Assembly: GCF_002237655.1 (NCBI RefSeq)
Contig: NZ_NOKT01000004.1
Span: 62,001 to 126,000 of the forward strand
DNA length: 64,000 bases
Direction: 5' to 3'
Source: Streptomyces sp. XY006
GTDB lineage: Bacteria > Actinomycetota > Actinomycetes > Streptomycetales > Streptomycetaceae
Under the pieces are notes generated by a model. That model did no database searches and was not told the origin of the DNA. It saw only the letters and a list, made by a program, of their open reading frames with translations. This document shows, one piece after another, positions 28,301 through 36,414 of the stretch. A program made the translations under genes and the position numbers. Numbering within the stretch: the stretch's first letter is position 1; each line of letters starts with the position of its first letter.

Positions 28301-28472
28301 GCATGCCGTTGGCGGTGGGCGGGCCCTCGTAGAACACCCATTCGGGGCGGCCCTCGGACTGCTCCAGGCTCTTGGCGAAGATCTTCTGCTCGCGCCAGAA
28401 GTCGAGCACGGCGTGCTCGAGGGCGGGCAGGTCGACCTGGGCGGGTACCTGGCGATACGTCGGCGATGTCAT
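25329..28472 (-). CDS. ileS: Isoleucyl-tRNA synthetase
   Basis: A 1047-residue class I synthetase that charges tRNA-Ile. The HIGH-type motif is PGAHH at residues 58-62 and KMSK is at 600-603 (RKMSKHLGN). The CP1 editing domain (LLVWTTTPWTLVSNTAVAAHP) and the anticodon-binding domain are present. Cys pairs CPRCG and CWRC, and the C-terminal DUF5915-like region, fit the eukaryote-like type 2 IleRS. That type is generally more mupirocin-tolerant, an inference here. The ATG has GGAGGAAG 8 nt upstream, and this site is part of the T-box sequestrator. Confidence 0.96.
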   Translation of the reverse strand: MTSPTYRQVPAQVDLPALEHAVLDFWREQKIFAKSLEQSEGRPEWVFYEGPPTANGMPGAHHIEARVFKDVFPRFRTMRGYHVARKAGWDCHGLPVELAVEKELGFSGKQDIEAYGIAEFNAKCRESVTRHTDAFEELTTRMGYWTDLNDPYRTMDPEYIESVWWSLKEIFNKGLLVQDHRVAPWCPRCGTGLSDHELAQGYETVVDPSVYVRFPLTSGPLAGEAALLVWTTTPWTLVSNTAVAAHPEVTYVVATNGEEKLVVAEPLVAKALGEGWETTGQTFTGAEMERWTYQRPFELVEFPEPAHFVVNAEYVTTEDGTGLVHQSPAFGEDDLKVCRSYGLPVVNPVRPDGTFEEDVPLVGGVFFKKADEKLTADLDGRGLLFKHIPYEHSYPHCWRCHTALLYYAQPSWYIRTTAIKDRLLAENENTNWFPDTVKNGRYGDWLNNNIDWALSRNRYWGTPLPIWRCEDDHLTCVGSLTELTELTGTDQSNLDPHRPFIDEVTFACPQGGCGKTATRVPEVIDAWYDSGSMPFAQWGYPYKNKELFETRYPAQFICEAIDQTRGWFYTLMAVGTLVFDKSSYENVVCLGHILAEDGRKMSKHLGNILQPIPLMDQHGADAVRWFMAAGGSPWAARRVGHTTIQEVVRKTLLTYWNTVAFQALYARTTGWAPSEADPVPADRPVLDRWLLSELHALTDQVTQALDSYDTQRAGKLLSAFVDDLSNWYVRRSRRRFWQGDKAALRTLHEVVRTVTQLMAPLTPFITERVWQDLIVPVTPDAPESVHLSSWPEADLTAIDPELSKQMVLVRRLVELGRATRAESGVKTRQPLSRALIAATGFETLGSELRTQITEELNVESLATLSEVGGSLVDTTAKANFRALGKRFGKRVQDVAKAIADADAAALSLALREGTASVEVDGETVTLAPDEVIITETPREGWSVASDAGATVALDLEITEELRRAGLARDAIRLIQEARKNSGLDVADRIALRWTATDAATVAALTDHAGLIADEVLATDFAQGEADGGYGEPFTDEGLTLTFRLRKA

Positions 28473-28482
28473 CAGCGGGCTT

Positions 28483-28770
28483 CCTCCGGCGGACTTGCTG
28501 CCTTCCGTCCGGAGGGACGAGAGCTACGTCTGCCTGCGCCGCCTTCGGCGCGCTCCCGCGGTACCACCCTCCTTGGCCCTCCGGCACGGGGTGTGCGCCG
28601 GTGAGCCCCCTCATTGGGGTCGCGATGCCGGTTCTACCGGCCGCTGCGCTGGGCTGCGGCTTTCTTCCGGCGGCTCCGGGGTGATCTTCACGTCGCGCTC
28701 GCCCCCGGGCTTCCACCGTCCCCGGGTCGCTCTGGGCTGCGTACGCCGCTACTCGTCCCCATCCACGCTT
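28483..28770 (-). promoter_or_regulatory. T-box riboswitch controlling ileS (translational type)
   Basis: The ileS leader holds the T-box sequence TGGTACCGCGG (28566-28556 on the minus strand) within GGGTGGTACCGCGG. An ATC specifier (isoleucine) sits in GTGAAGATCACC (specifier at 28685-28683). Downstream, 28515-28509 (CCTCCGG, minus-strand sense) pairs with the ribosome binding site CCGGAGG at 28489-28483, extended by CGGA/TCCG. This hairpin would block initiation. Uncharged tRNA-Ile binding would favour the antisequestrator instead and expose the site. Stem I is short, as known for actinobacterial ileS T-boxes. The upstream limit is approximate. Confidence 0.9.
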
Positions 28771-28782
28771 TTCGCTCCGCCC

Positions 28783-28788
28783 AGTGTA
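28783..28788 (-). promoter_or_regulatory. Candidate -10 of the ileS leader transcript
   Basis: On the minus strand TACACT (28788-28783) fits TANNNT and lies just upstream of the first T-box helices. No good -35 is seen. The 280 bp between it and the next plus-strand gene contain no convincing ORF; they also hold the promoter of the histone/DksA gene. Confidence 0.4.
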
Positions 28789-29084
28789 CGGCGCCGGGCG
28801 GACAGCGGCCGACCGCATTTCCGGGACCGTGGGCAAGGGGTTCCGTGTGGGGTGGCTTATGGGTTTGATGACCTGAATGGGGTGGTATGGGTGTTCGGAT
28901 CCTGGGACGTCCGGCCCGGCGGATTACCGGACGGGGAGCTGGGCACAACGGATGCATGTTCGCCGCGCGGCGTGCGCGAGGCGGGCGAATCGGGCGGTGT
29001 GCCCCGTTGCCGCGGGACTCGAGTCGATTTATCGTCCCAGCACGATTCGCGAGCAAGATCACAATATGTGAAGGGGCCGCGGCC

Positions 29085-30266
29085 ATGGTGGCGAAGAAGA
29101 CCGCCGTACAGCAGCCGGCGTCCGGCAGGCCGGGGGAGGCCTCCGGCGGTGCGGCCAAGGGCGGGGGCGGGAAGAAGTCCACGCAGGGGGGCTCGGCGGG
29201 GCGGGCGGTGAAGGGGGCGGTGAAGAAGGCGGCCGGGGGGACGAAGGCCGCGGTCGAGAGGACGAAGGCGGTGGCCGAGAAGGCGACGGGTGGGAAGGCC
29301 GCTCCCAAGCAGGCCGCTTCTGCGGAGGCTGCTCCGAAGCAGAGCGCTTCCGCGGAGGCCGCTGCGAAGCAGGCCGCTTCCGCGGGAGTCGCTGGTGAGG
29401 AGACCGGCGCGAAGAAGGCTCCGAAGAAGGCCGCCCCCAGGAAAGCCGCCTCGAAGAAGGGGGCTGTCGGCAAGGCGGCCCCGGTCACCGGTGCCGAGGA
29501 AACCGTCCCGGCGAAGGCGCCCGGCAGGAAGGCAGGCGCCAAGAAGGCCGTGGCGGGGAAGGCTCCGGCCAGGAAGGCCGGCGGCGGCAAGGGAAGGGCC
29601 GGCGGGGCCGTGAGGAAGGGTGCCGAAGGCGTGGCCGGGCGGGGCGCCGGAGGCGGGAGCACCACCCCGAGGAGCGCGGCCGGCGCGGGCACCGCCCGGA
29701 CCGGCGCGGTCACACAGGACAAGGCCGGGAGCAGCACGGCCGAGAAGGCGGGCGCGGCCGAGGCCGCACCGCAGACGGGAGCGACGACGGTGGGTGCGAA
29801 GAAGACTCCTGGCACGGCGACGGCGGCGAAGACCGCCGTGCCGAAGGCCCGGGCCGGCGCGGTGGAGCCCGGTGAGCTCGCGGTACGCCCGGGCGAGGAC
29901 CCCTGGACGGAGGAGGAGGTCGAGGAGGCCAGGTCCGAGCTGCTGTCCGAGGAGACGCGGCTGCGGGAGGAGATCAGCTCGTCGGAGCGGTCGCTCGCCG
30001 GCCTGATGCGCGACTCGGGGGACGGCGCGGGCCACGACGAGGCGGACACCGGCAGCAAGAACATCACGCGCGAGCACGAGCTGGCCCTGGCCGCCAACGC
30101 GCGCGAGATGCTCGACCAGACCGAGCGCGCCCTGGACCGCCTCGACTCCGGCACCTACGGCCTGTGCGAGAACTGCGGCAACCCCATCGGCAAGGCCCGG
30201 ATGCAGGCCTTCCCGCGGGCCACGCTGTGCGTGGAGTGCAAGCAGAAGCAGGAGCGCCGGTACTGA
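29085..30266 (+). CDS. Histone H1-like / DksA-TraR zinc finger fusion (DdbA-like)
   Basis: A 393-residue protein in two parts. Residues 1 to about 265 are Lys/Ala/Pro/Gly-rich with many AKKA, PKKA and GKAA units, like histone H1 tails. The C-terminal quarter is acidic then DksA/TraR-like, with a coiled segment and a four-Cys zinc finger (Cys361, Cys364, Cys382, Cys385; CENCGNPIGKARMQAFPRATLCVEC). The S. coelicolor protein with this layout, DdbA, is described as a bifunctional nucleoid-associated and RNA-polymerase-related protein. The ATG has AAGGGG upstream; the open frame before it (to 28887) is not conserved-looking. Confidence 0.9.
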   Translation: MVAKKTAVQQPASGRPGEASGGAAKGGGGKKSTQGGSAGRAVKGAVKKAAGGTKAAVERTKAVAEKATGGKAAPKQAASAEAAPKQSASAEAAAKQAASAGVAGEETGAKKAPKKAAPRKAASKKGAVGKAAPVTGAEETVPAKAPGRKAGAKKAVAGKAPARKAGGGKGRAGGAVRKGAEGVAGRGAGGGSTTPRSAAGAGTARTGAVTQDKAGSSTAEKAGAAEAAPQTGATTVGAKKTPGTATAAKTAVPKARAGAVEPGELAVRPGEDPWTEEEVEEARSELLSEETRLREEISSSERSLAGLMRDSGDGAGHDEADTGSKNITREHELALAANAREMLDQTERALDRLDSGTYGLCENCGNPIGKARMQAFPRATLCVECKQKQERRY

Positions 30267-30354
30267 CCCCCGCCGAATGCCTCCTGAGCACGTGCGTCGT
30301 GCGGGGCGTGACGTACCCTCGTGCTCAGTCAGGCACCTAGGTTGAGGGACTCAC

Positions 30355-31029
30355 GTGGCAGAGGCGGAACGCATCATCGGTACGCCGGACACACCGGACG
30401 CGGCCGGGGACGGACGGGAACGGCCCGGTGCCGAGGGCACCGGCGCGCGGGCCGGTGAGTCCGCCGCCGACCCGGCGGGCGCGGCGGCCCCCGAGGTGTC
30501 CGGCGCGGGCGAGCCGGAGGCCGCGGCCGGGCCGGCCCCCCGGGGCAGGCGCCGGATCGCGGTGCTCTTCGCGGTGGCCCTGTTCGCCTACGCGCTCGAC
30601 CTGGTCAGCAAGCTGATCGTGGTGGCCAAGCTGGAGCACCACCCGCCGATCGAGATCATCGGCGACTGGCTGAAGTTCGAGGCGATCCGCAACGCCGGCG
30701 CGGCCTTCGGCTTCGGCGAGGCCTTCACCGTGATCTTCACGATGATCGCGGCGGCGGTGATCGTGGTGATCGCCCGTCTCGCCCGCAAGCTCTACAGCCT
30801 GCCCTGGGCGATCGCGCTCGGCCTGCTGCTCGGCGGTGCGCTGGGCAACCTCACCGACCGGATCTTCCGGGCCCCGGGTGTCTTCGAGGGCGCCGTCGTG
30901 GACTTCATCGCGCCCAAGCACTTCGCCGTGTTCAACCTGGCGGACTCGGCGATCGTGTGCGGCGGCATCCTGATCGTGCTGCTGTCCTTCAAGGGGCTCG
31001 ACCCGGACGGCACCGTCCACAAGGACTGA
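30355..31029 (+). CDS. lspA: Lipoprotein signal peptidase LspA
   Basis: A 224-residue aspartic protease of the cytoplasmic membrane that cleaves signal peptides of prolipoproteins. A long Ala/Gly/Glu-rich cytoplasmic extension (about residues 1-68) precedes four transmembrane helices. The catalytic aspartates are Asp168 (GNLTDRI) and Asp197 (FNLADSA), with NAGAAFGF also conserved. The extension is unusual compared with enterobacterial LspA (about 165 residues) but common in Streptomyces. GAGGGA precedes the GTG start. Confidence 0.95.
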   Translation: MAEAERIIGTPDTPDAAGDGRERPGAEGTGARAGESAADPAGAAAPEVSGAGEPEAAAGPAPRGRRRIAVLFAVALFAYALDLVSKLIVVAKLEHHPPIEIIGDWLKFEAIRNAGAAFGFGEAFTVIFTMIAAAVIVVIARLARKLYSLPWAIALGLLLGGALGNLTDRIFRAPGVFEGAVVDFIAPKHFAVFNLADSAIVCGGILIVLLSFKGLDPDGTVHKD

Positions 31030-31078
31030 GCGGGCGGGGTTGTCCACAGGCGCGTACGGGGGTGCCGGGCCCGTCCGG

Positions 31079-31084
31079 CATACT
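31079..31084 (+). promoter_or_regulatory. Candidate -10 for leaderless rluD transcription
   Basis: CATACT stands 6 nt before the GTG start of the pseudouridine synthase gene, and no ribosome binding site is present there. This is the layout expected for a leaderless transcript. Confidence 0.4.
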
Positions 31085-31090
31085 CGACGG

Positions 31091-32035
31091 GTGAGCACGC
31101 TTCCCGAGATCCGTACCCTGCCCGTGCCCGACGGCCTGGAGGGCGAGCGCGTCGACGCCGCCATCTCCCGCATGTTCGGCTTCTCCCGTACGAAGGCGGC
31201 CGAGCTCGCCGCCGCGGGGAAGGTCACGGTCGACGGGTCGGTGGTCGGCAAGTCGGAGCGGGTGCACGGCGGGGCCTGGCTGGAGGTCGAGATGCCGCAG
31301 GCGCCCGCGCCGGTGCAGGTGGTGGCCGAGCCGGTCGAGGGCATGGAGATCGTGCACGACGACGATGACGTGGTCGTCATCGTCAAGCCGGTCGGCGTGG
31401 CCGCGCACCCGTCGCCGGGCTGGACCGGGCCGACCGTCATCGGCGGCCTCGCCGCCGCCGGGTACCGGATCTCCACGTCGGGGGCCGCGGAGCGCCAGGG
31501 CATCGTGCACCGCCTGGACGTCGGCACGTCGGGGCTCATGGTCGTGGCCAAGTCGGAGTACGCGTACACGTCCCTGAAGCGCCAGTTCAAGGAGCGCACG
31601 GTCGACAAGCGGTACCACACCCTCGTCCAGGGCCACCCGGACCCGACGAGCGGCACGATCGACGCGCCCATCGGACGCCACCCGCAGCACGACTACAAGT
31701 GGGCCGTCACCGCCGAGGGCAAGCCGTCGGTCACGCACTACGACCTCATCGAGGCGTTCCGCGCCGCGTCCCTGCTCGACGTGAAGCTGGAGACCGGCCG
31801 CACCCACCAGATCCGCGTCCACATGGCCGCCCACCGCCACCCCTGCGTCGGCGACCTGACGTACGGCGCCGACCCGACGCTCGCCAAACGGCTGCGGCTG
31901 ACCCGCCAGTGGCTGCACGCGGTGCGGCTCGGCTTCGAGCACCCCGGGGACGGGCAGTGGGTGGAGTTCTCCTGCGACTACCCGGAGGACCTGCGGAACG
32001 CGCTGGAGCAGGTGCGGGAGGAGACGTACGCGTGA
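31091..32035 (+). CDS. 23S rRNA pseudouridine synthase, RluD family
   Basis: A 314-residue enzyme with an N-terminal S4 RNA-binding domain ([30 protein letters not shown]) and a pseudouridine synthase domain. The catalytic Asp143 lies in [37 protein letters not shown] is also conserved. The family modifies helix 69 or nearby 23S positions; the exact target cannot be read from sequence. It follows lspA as in many bacteria. The stop overlaps the next start (GTGA). Confidence 0.92.
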   Translation: MSTLPEIRTLPVPDGLEGERVDAAISRMFGFSRTKAAELAAAGKVTVDGSVVGKSERVHGGAWLEVEMPQAPAPVQVVAEPVEGMEIVHDDDDVVVIVKPVGVAAHPSPGWTGPTVIGGLAAAGYRISTSGAAERQGIVHRLDVGTSGLMVVAKSEYAYTSLKRQFKERTVDKRYHTLVQGHPDPTSGTIDAPIGRHPQHDYKWAVTAEGKPSVTHYDLIEAFRAASLLDVKLETGRTHQIRVHMAAHRHPCVGDLTYGADPTLAKRLRLTRQWLHAVRLGFEHPGDGQWVEFSCDYPEDLRNALEQVREETYA

Positions 32036-32502
32036 GCGAGCCCGGATTCGCGGTGCGGGTCGCCGAGGACCCGGCCGACCGTGAGGCGTGCTTCTCGGTG
32101 CGCAAGGAGGTCTTCGTCGGCGAGCAGGGCGTGCCGGAGGACCTGGAGTACGACGCGTACGACGCCGGGGCGGTCCACGTCCTGGCGGTCCGGGAGGACG
32201 GTGTGCCGCTCGGGACCGGGCGGCTGCTGGTCGGGGAGGCGGCCGTGGCGCAGACCGGGGCCGATCCGTCGGTGGGCTCCCTCGGCCGGCTGGCCGTGGC
32301 CGCTCACGCGCGCGGTCTCGGTGTCGGGGCCGCCCTGGTGCGGGCCATCGAGGACGCGGCACGCGCGCGGGGGCTCGCGGCCGTGGACCTGCACGCCCAG
32401 ACGCACGCGCTCGGCTTCTACGAGCGGCTCGGTTACGAGGCTTACGGCCCGGAGTACTTGGAAGCCGGCATTCCGCACCAGGGGATGCGGCGTTCGCTCT
32501 AG
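32032..32502 (+). CDS. GNAT family N-acetyltransferase (ElaA-like)
   Basis: A 156-residue acetyltransferase. The acetyl-CoA loop region ([27 protein letters not shown]) and the C-terminal [29 protein letters not shown] match the ElaA/GNAT branch. The substrate is unknown. GTGA overlap with the rluD stop shows a two-gene unit. Confidence 0.9.
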   Translation: MSEPGFAVRVAEDPADREACFSVRKEVFVGEQGVPEDLEYDAYDAGAVHVLAVREDGVPLGTGRLLVGEAAVAQTGADPSVGSLGRLAVAAHARGLGVGAALVRAIEDAARARGLAAVDLHAQTHALGFYERLGYEAYGPEYLEAGIPHQGMRRSL

Positions 32503-32597
32503 TCCGCCGCGGCGAGTGCCGAAACGGTTTGTCACGGGCGTTGCGTGGCACGCTTGAGGTCAGTCGTGTGACCGTCTGACCTCCCGGAGCGCTGACC

Positions 32598-34184
32598 GTG
32601 GATCAGTTGGCCCTGTTGTTCGTGCTGCTGCTGGGGGCCGTGATCAGCGTCCCGGTCGGAGACCGGCTCGGGGTGCCCGCGCCGGTGCTGATGACCCTGC
32701 TCGGCATAGTCCTCGCGCTGCTCGAATTCGTTCCGAACGTCGACATCCCGCCGGACCTGATCCTGCCGCTGCTGCTGCCGCCCCTGCTGTACGCAGCCGT
32801 GCGGCGCACCTCGTGGCGGCAGTTCGCGGCGAACAAGAGACCCATCTTCCTGCTGGCCGTGGCGCTGGTGTTCGTCACCATGGCCTGTGTGGCCGCCGCG
32901 GCCGACGCGATCGTGCCGGGGCTGCCGCTCGCCGCGGCGTTCGCGCTCGGTGCGCTGGTGGCGCCGCCGGATCCGGTCGCTGCCACCGCCGTGGCCGGGC
33001 AGTTGGGGCTGCCGCGCCGGCTCGTGTCCATCCTGGAGGGCGAGGGGCTGTTCAACGACGTGACGGCCATCGTCCTGTACCACGTGGCGATCGCCGCCGC
33101 CGTGAGCGGGACGTTCTCGCCCTGGCAGGCCGGGCTCGACCTGGTGCTCTCGGCCGTCGTGGCGATCGCCGTGGGAATCGCCCTCGGCTGGGGCACGAAC
33201 AAGCTGATGGAGCGGCTGGACGACGCGACCCTGCAGATCGGGCTGACCCTGCTGGTGCCGTACGCCTCCTACGTGATGGCCGAGGAGCTGCACGGCTCCG
33301 GGGTACTCGCGGTGCTCACCACCGCGCTGTTCCTCGCCGAGTACGGCTCGGACGCCGACGACGTCATGACGCGGCTGGCCGGGCACACGTTCTGGAACAT
33401 CGTCGACACGCTCGTCACGGGCGTCGCGTTCGGGCTGGTGGGGCTGGAGCTGCACAACGCCATCCACACCGCGGCCGGCCGGTGGGGCCAGTTGCTCGGG
33501 TGGGCGGCGCTGGTGGTGTGCGTGGTGGTGTTCGTACGGCTGCTGTGGCTGCTGCCGGCGACCTGGCTGACCAAACGGCTGCACGCGCGGCGGGACTACG
33601 ACGAGGACATCCCGGTGAGCTGGCGCGAGACCGTGGTGATGTGGTGGTCGGGGATGCGGGGGGTGGCCTCGGTCGCGCTGGTGCTGGCCATTCCGCTGGA
33701 GACGGACTCGGGGGCGCCGTTCCCCAACCGGGACGAGATCATCTTCATCGCCTTCGGCGTCATCATGGTGACGCTGGTGGTGCAGGGGCTGACGCTGCCG
33801 TGGCTGGTGCGCAAGCTCGGGGTGAAGGCCGACACGGACGCGGAGAAGGAGTTCGCGAAGACCCTGGCGATCCGGGCGTCCAAGGCGGCGAAACGGCGGC
33901 TGCGGGAGATCGAGGAGAGCGAGGAGCTGCCGGAGGAGCTGTCCGAGCAGATGATGCGGCGCGCCTTCGACATCGGGGTGCGGATCAGCCCGGACGTGGC
34001 GGAGGACGAGCGGCGTGAGGCGCACCGGGAGCGGGCGCGGCAGCTGAAGCGGATGCGGCGGATCCAGCAGGAGATGCTGAGCGCGGCGCGGCACGAGGTG
34101 CTGGCGGCGCGGAGCGAGCCCGGGGCGGACCCGGAGGTGGTGGACCGGGTGCTGCGCCATCTCGACGTGCGGAGTCTGCGGTGA
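32598..34184 (+). CDS. Na+/H+ antiporter (CPA1/NhaP type)
   Basis: A 528-residue protein with about 12 transmembrane helices (residues 1-415) and a charged cytoplasmic tail (about 420-528) rich in Arg/Glu. The ion-binding Asn-Asp pair is Asn153-Asp154 (GEGLFNDVTAIVLYH), and PPDPVAATAV is also typical of CPA1 exchangers. It exports Na+ (or K+) for H+. The GTG start has CGGAG upstream. Repeats and a terminator follow it. Confidence 0.92.
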   Translation: MDQLALLFVLLLGAVISVPVGDRLGVPAPVLMTLLGIVLALLEFVPNVDIPPDLILPLLLPPLLYAAVRRTSWRQFAANKRPIFLLAVALVFVTMACVAAAADAIVPGLPLAAAFALGALVAPPDPVAATAVAGQLGLPRRLVSILEGEGLFNDVTAIVLYHVAIAAAVSGTFSPWQAGLDLVLSAVVAIAVGIALGWGTNKLMERLDDATLQIGLTLLVPYASYVMAEELHGSGVLAVLTTALFLAEYGSDADDVMTRLAGHTFWNIVDTLVTGVAFGLVGLELHNAIHTAAGRWGQLLGWAALVVCVVVFVRLLWLLPATWLTKRLHARRDYDEDIPVSWRETVVMWWSGMRGVASVALVLAIPLETDSGAPFPNRDEIIFIAFGVIMVTLVVQGLTLPWLVRKLGVKADTDAEKEFAKTLAIRASKAAKRRLREIEESEELPEELSEQMMRRAFDIGVRISPDVAEDERREAHRERARQLKRMRRIQQEMLSAARHEVLAARSEPGADPEVVDRVLRHLDVRSLR

Positions 34185-34333
34185 GTCTGCCGTCCACGCA
34201 CCGCCCGTGACGGACAGTCCGGGGGGCTGGGTCCCCGGTGGGGCGTGCGCGCCGCCGGGCGGCGGGCGGCCGTCCCGCGCTCGTGAGTCGTGTGCGCCGC
34301 CCGGTGGCGGGCGGCCCTCCGGCGGCTGAGGGC

Positions 34334-34432
34334 GTCGCGGAACATCCGGGTCGCCGCGGAACATCCGGGTCTTCGCGGATCGTCCGGGCGCCTCGCAGGT
34401 CCTTCCGGGTGCGTCGCGGATCACCCGGGTCG
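34334..34432 (+). repeat. Tandem 19-21 bp repeats downstream of the antiporter gene
   Basis: Five imperfect copies of a unit like TCGCGGAACATCCGGG follow each other; CGCGG-type starts fall at 34336, 34355, 34374, 34394 and 34415. The first two copies are almost identical. The region 34185-34542 has no convincing gene. Besides these repeats it holds only the terminator at 34475-34501. Confidence 0.8.
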
Positions 34433-34474
34433 GCTGCGGCGCCGAGCGTGGCGACCGAGGGTCCGTGCACGAGA

Positions 34475-34501
34475 ACGGCTGCCCGGGTCGCGGGCAGCCG
34501 T
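34475..34501. terminator. Bidirectional terminator between antiporter and MscS genes
   Basis: ACGGCTGCCCG (34475-34485) pairs perfectly with 34491-34501 around GGTCG. It sits between convergent genes, 42 nt from the MscS stop. Confidence 0.8.
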
Positions 34502-34542
34502 CCTGTTGTCTGTCGTTCCCGGGGCTGTTCACCCCGGGCGGA

Positions 34543-35685
34543 TCAGCGGTCCGACCGGGACGAGCCGTGGTAGCGGCGCTGGACCGGGACGCCGTCCGGG
34601 GACGGCCGCTCCCCGTCGTGGGAGGGGTGCAGGCCGTTGCGGGACGGCCGCAGCACCGCGTCCGCCGTGTTGACCCTGGGCAGGGCGTACGGGTGCTCGT
34701 CGGCCAGCCAGCGGATCATCTGCTCGCGGACCGCGACCCGTACCGTCCAGATGTCGTCGGCGTCCTTGGCCGTCACCAGGGCCCGCACCTGCATGGTGCT
34801 GGGGGTGGTGTCGGTGACGGACAGGTCGTAGGCGCGGCCGTCCCAGGCCGGGCACTCGCGCAGGATGTCGCGGAGTTTCTCGCGCATCGCGTCCACGGGG
34901 GCCGTGTGGTCCACGTGCCAGAAGACGATGCCGGTCATCTGCGGGGTCCCGCGCGACCAGTTCTCGAACGGCTTGGACGTGAAGTACGACACCGGCATGG
35001 TGATCCGGCGCTCGTCCCAGGTGCGTACGGCCAGGAACGTGAGCGTGATCTCCTCGACCGTGCCCCACTCGCCGTCCACGACCACGGTGTCCCCGATCCG
35101 CACCATGTCGCCGAAGGCGATCTGGAACCCGGCGAACATGTTGCTCAGGGTCGACTGGGCGGCGACACCGGCGACGATGCCGAGGATTCCGGCCGAGGCC
35201 AGCAGGGAAGCGCCCGCGGCCCGGAACGCCGGGAAGGTCAGCAGCATGCTCGCCGCGGCCACCACGCCGACGATCGCGGACACCACGCGCATGATCAGCG
35301 TCACCTGGGTGCGCACCCGGCGGACCCTGGCCGGGTCGCGGTGGGCCCGGCCGTGGGCGTACCGGCTGTAGGACGTCTCGACGATCGCCGCCGCGATACG
35401 GATCACCAGCCAGGCGGTCGATCCGATCAGTACCAGGGTCAGGACCCGGCCGACGGCCTCCTCATTGCTCCGCAGCAGGTCCGCCTCGTCGTAGGACCCT
35501 CTCAGCAGGGCGGCGCACAGCACGAGCTGGTAGGGGATGCGGGCACGGCGGAGCAGCCCCCACAGCGGGGTGTCGTGGTGCCGGTCGTCGGCCTTGCGCA
35601 GCAGGAAGTCGGTGGCCCAGCCGATCACCAGCGTGAGCACGACCGAGCCACCGACCACGATCAGCGGTCGTAGCAGGTTCTCCAT
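34543..35685 (-). CDS. Mechanosensitive ion channel, MscS family
   Basis: A 380-residue membrane protein with four or five N-terminal transmembrane helices. The MscS pore helix and beta domain follow: a Gly/Ala-rich TM3 (SAGILGIVAGVAAQSTLSNMFAGFQIAF), then DMVRIGDTVVVDGEWGTVEEITLTFLAVRTWDERRITMPVSYF. The C-terminal domain is cytoplasmic and ends in an Arg/Ser-rich tail. It releases solutes on hypo-osmotic shock. The gene is divergent from the small hydrolase gene; the 107-bp interval holds both promoters. Confidence 0.92.
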   Translation of the reverse strand: MENLLRPLIVVGGSVVLTLVIGWATDFLLRKADDRHHDTPLWGLLRRARIPYQLVLCAALLRGSYDEADLLRSNEEAVGRVLTLVLIGSTAWLVIRIAAAIVETSYSRYAHGRAHRDPARVRRVRTQVTLIMRVVSAIVGVVAAASMLLTFPAFRAAGASLLASAGILGIVAGVAAQSTLSNMFAGFQIAFGDMVRIGDTVVVDGEWGTVEEITLTFLAVRTWDERRITMPVSYFTSKPFENWSRGTPQMTGIVFWHVDHTAPVDAMREKLRDILRECPAWDGRAYDLSVTDTTPSTMQVRALVTAKDADDIWTVRVAVREQMIRWLADEHPYALPRVNTADAVLRPSRNGLHPSHDGERPSPDGVPVQRRYHGSSRSDR

Positions 35686-35780
35686 GCCCCCGAACCTAAC
35701 CGGCTCGCCGGGGGCATGAACATGTGACTTCGGCGGCGTCCTGGGTAGTGCCGCGATCCCGGCCCGTCACACCCGGCTGG

Positions 35781-35786
35781 CACCAT
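35781..35786 (+). promoter_or_regulatory. Candidate -10 for the leaderless hydrolase gene
   Basis: CACCAT lies 6 nt before the ATG at 35793, with no ribosome binding site between. It supports that start and a leaderless mRNA. Confidence 0.4.
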
Positions 35787-35792
35787 GGCCTC

Positions 35793-36362
35793 ATGAACAT
35801 CATGCTCTTTCACTCGACCTTCGGACTGCGGCCCGCCGTGCACCAGGCCGCTGACCGGCTGCGCTCGGCCGGTCACGAGGTGTGGACGCCCGACCTCTTC
35901 GAGGGGCGCACGTTCGACACGGTCGAGGAGGGCATGGCGCACAAGGAGAAGACCGGCAAGGAGGAGCTCCTCAAGCGGGCCGTGCTGGCCGCCGCGCCCT
36001 ACTCGGAGCGCGGGCTCGTGTACGCCGGATTCTCGCTCGGCGCCTCCATCGCCCAGACCCTCGCCCTCGGCGACGACAAGGCCCGCGGCCTGCTGCTCCT
36101 GCACGGCACGTCGGACATCGCGCCGGGCGTCACGGTGGACGGGCTGCCGGTCCAGCTCCATGTGGCGGAGCCGGACCCGTTCGAGACGGACGACTGGCTG
36201 ACCGCCTGGTATCTCCAGATGGGCCGCACGGGCGCCGACGTCGAGGTGTACCGGTACGCCGGGGCGGGCCATCTCTACACCGACCCGGACCTGCCGGACT
36301 ACGACGCCGAGGCGGCCGAGGCCACCTGGCGGGTGGCACTCGGCTTCCTCGACACGCTCTAG
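35793..36362 (+). CDS. Dienelactone hydrolase family alpha/beta hydrolase
   Basis: A 189-residue alpha/beta-hydrolase. The nucleophile elbow reads GFSLGAS, with Ser in place of the Cys seen in classical dienelactone hydrolases. The late acid and His lie in FETDDWLTAW and GAGHLYTDPDLPDYD. The N-terminus MNIMLFHSTFGLRP fits the first strand. The substrate is unknown. ATG 35793 is preferred; the open frame upstream (from 35724) lacks conservation. Confidence 0.88.
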   Translation: MNIMLFHSTFGLRPAVHQAADRLRSAGHEVWTPDLFEGRTFDTVEEGMAHKEKTGKEELLKRAVLAAAPYSERGLVYAGFSLGASIAQTLALGDDKARGLLLLHGTSDIAPGVTVDGLPVQLHVAEPDPFETDDWLTAWYLQMGRTGADVEVYRYAGAGHLYTDPDLPDYDAEAAEATWRVALGFLDTL

Positions 36363-36414
36363 CGGTCTTCACGGCGGCGCGCCCGTCGCCGCCGCGGCCC
36401 GGGCGTGACTCCCG

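Noticed and set aside
28887..29084. N-terminal extension of the histone/DksA protein
   Set aside because: The upstream frame is open but Arg/Cys-rich and unlike the Lys/Ala tail, while AAGGGG stands at correct distance before ATG 29085.
36363..36414. Terminator between the small hydrolase gene and phoD
   Set aside because: A GGCGGCG/CGCCGCC stem of 7 bp exists, but it is short and GC-rich chance pairing is common here, so it is not called.
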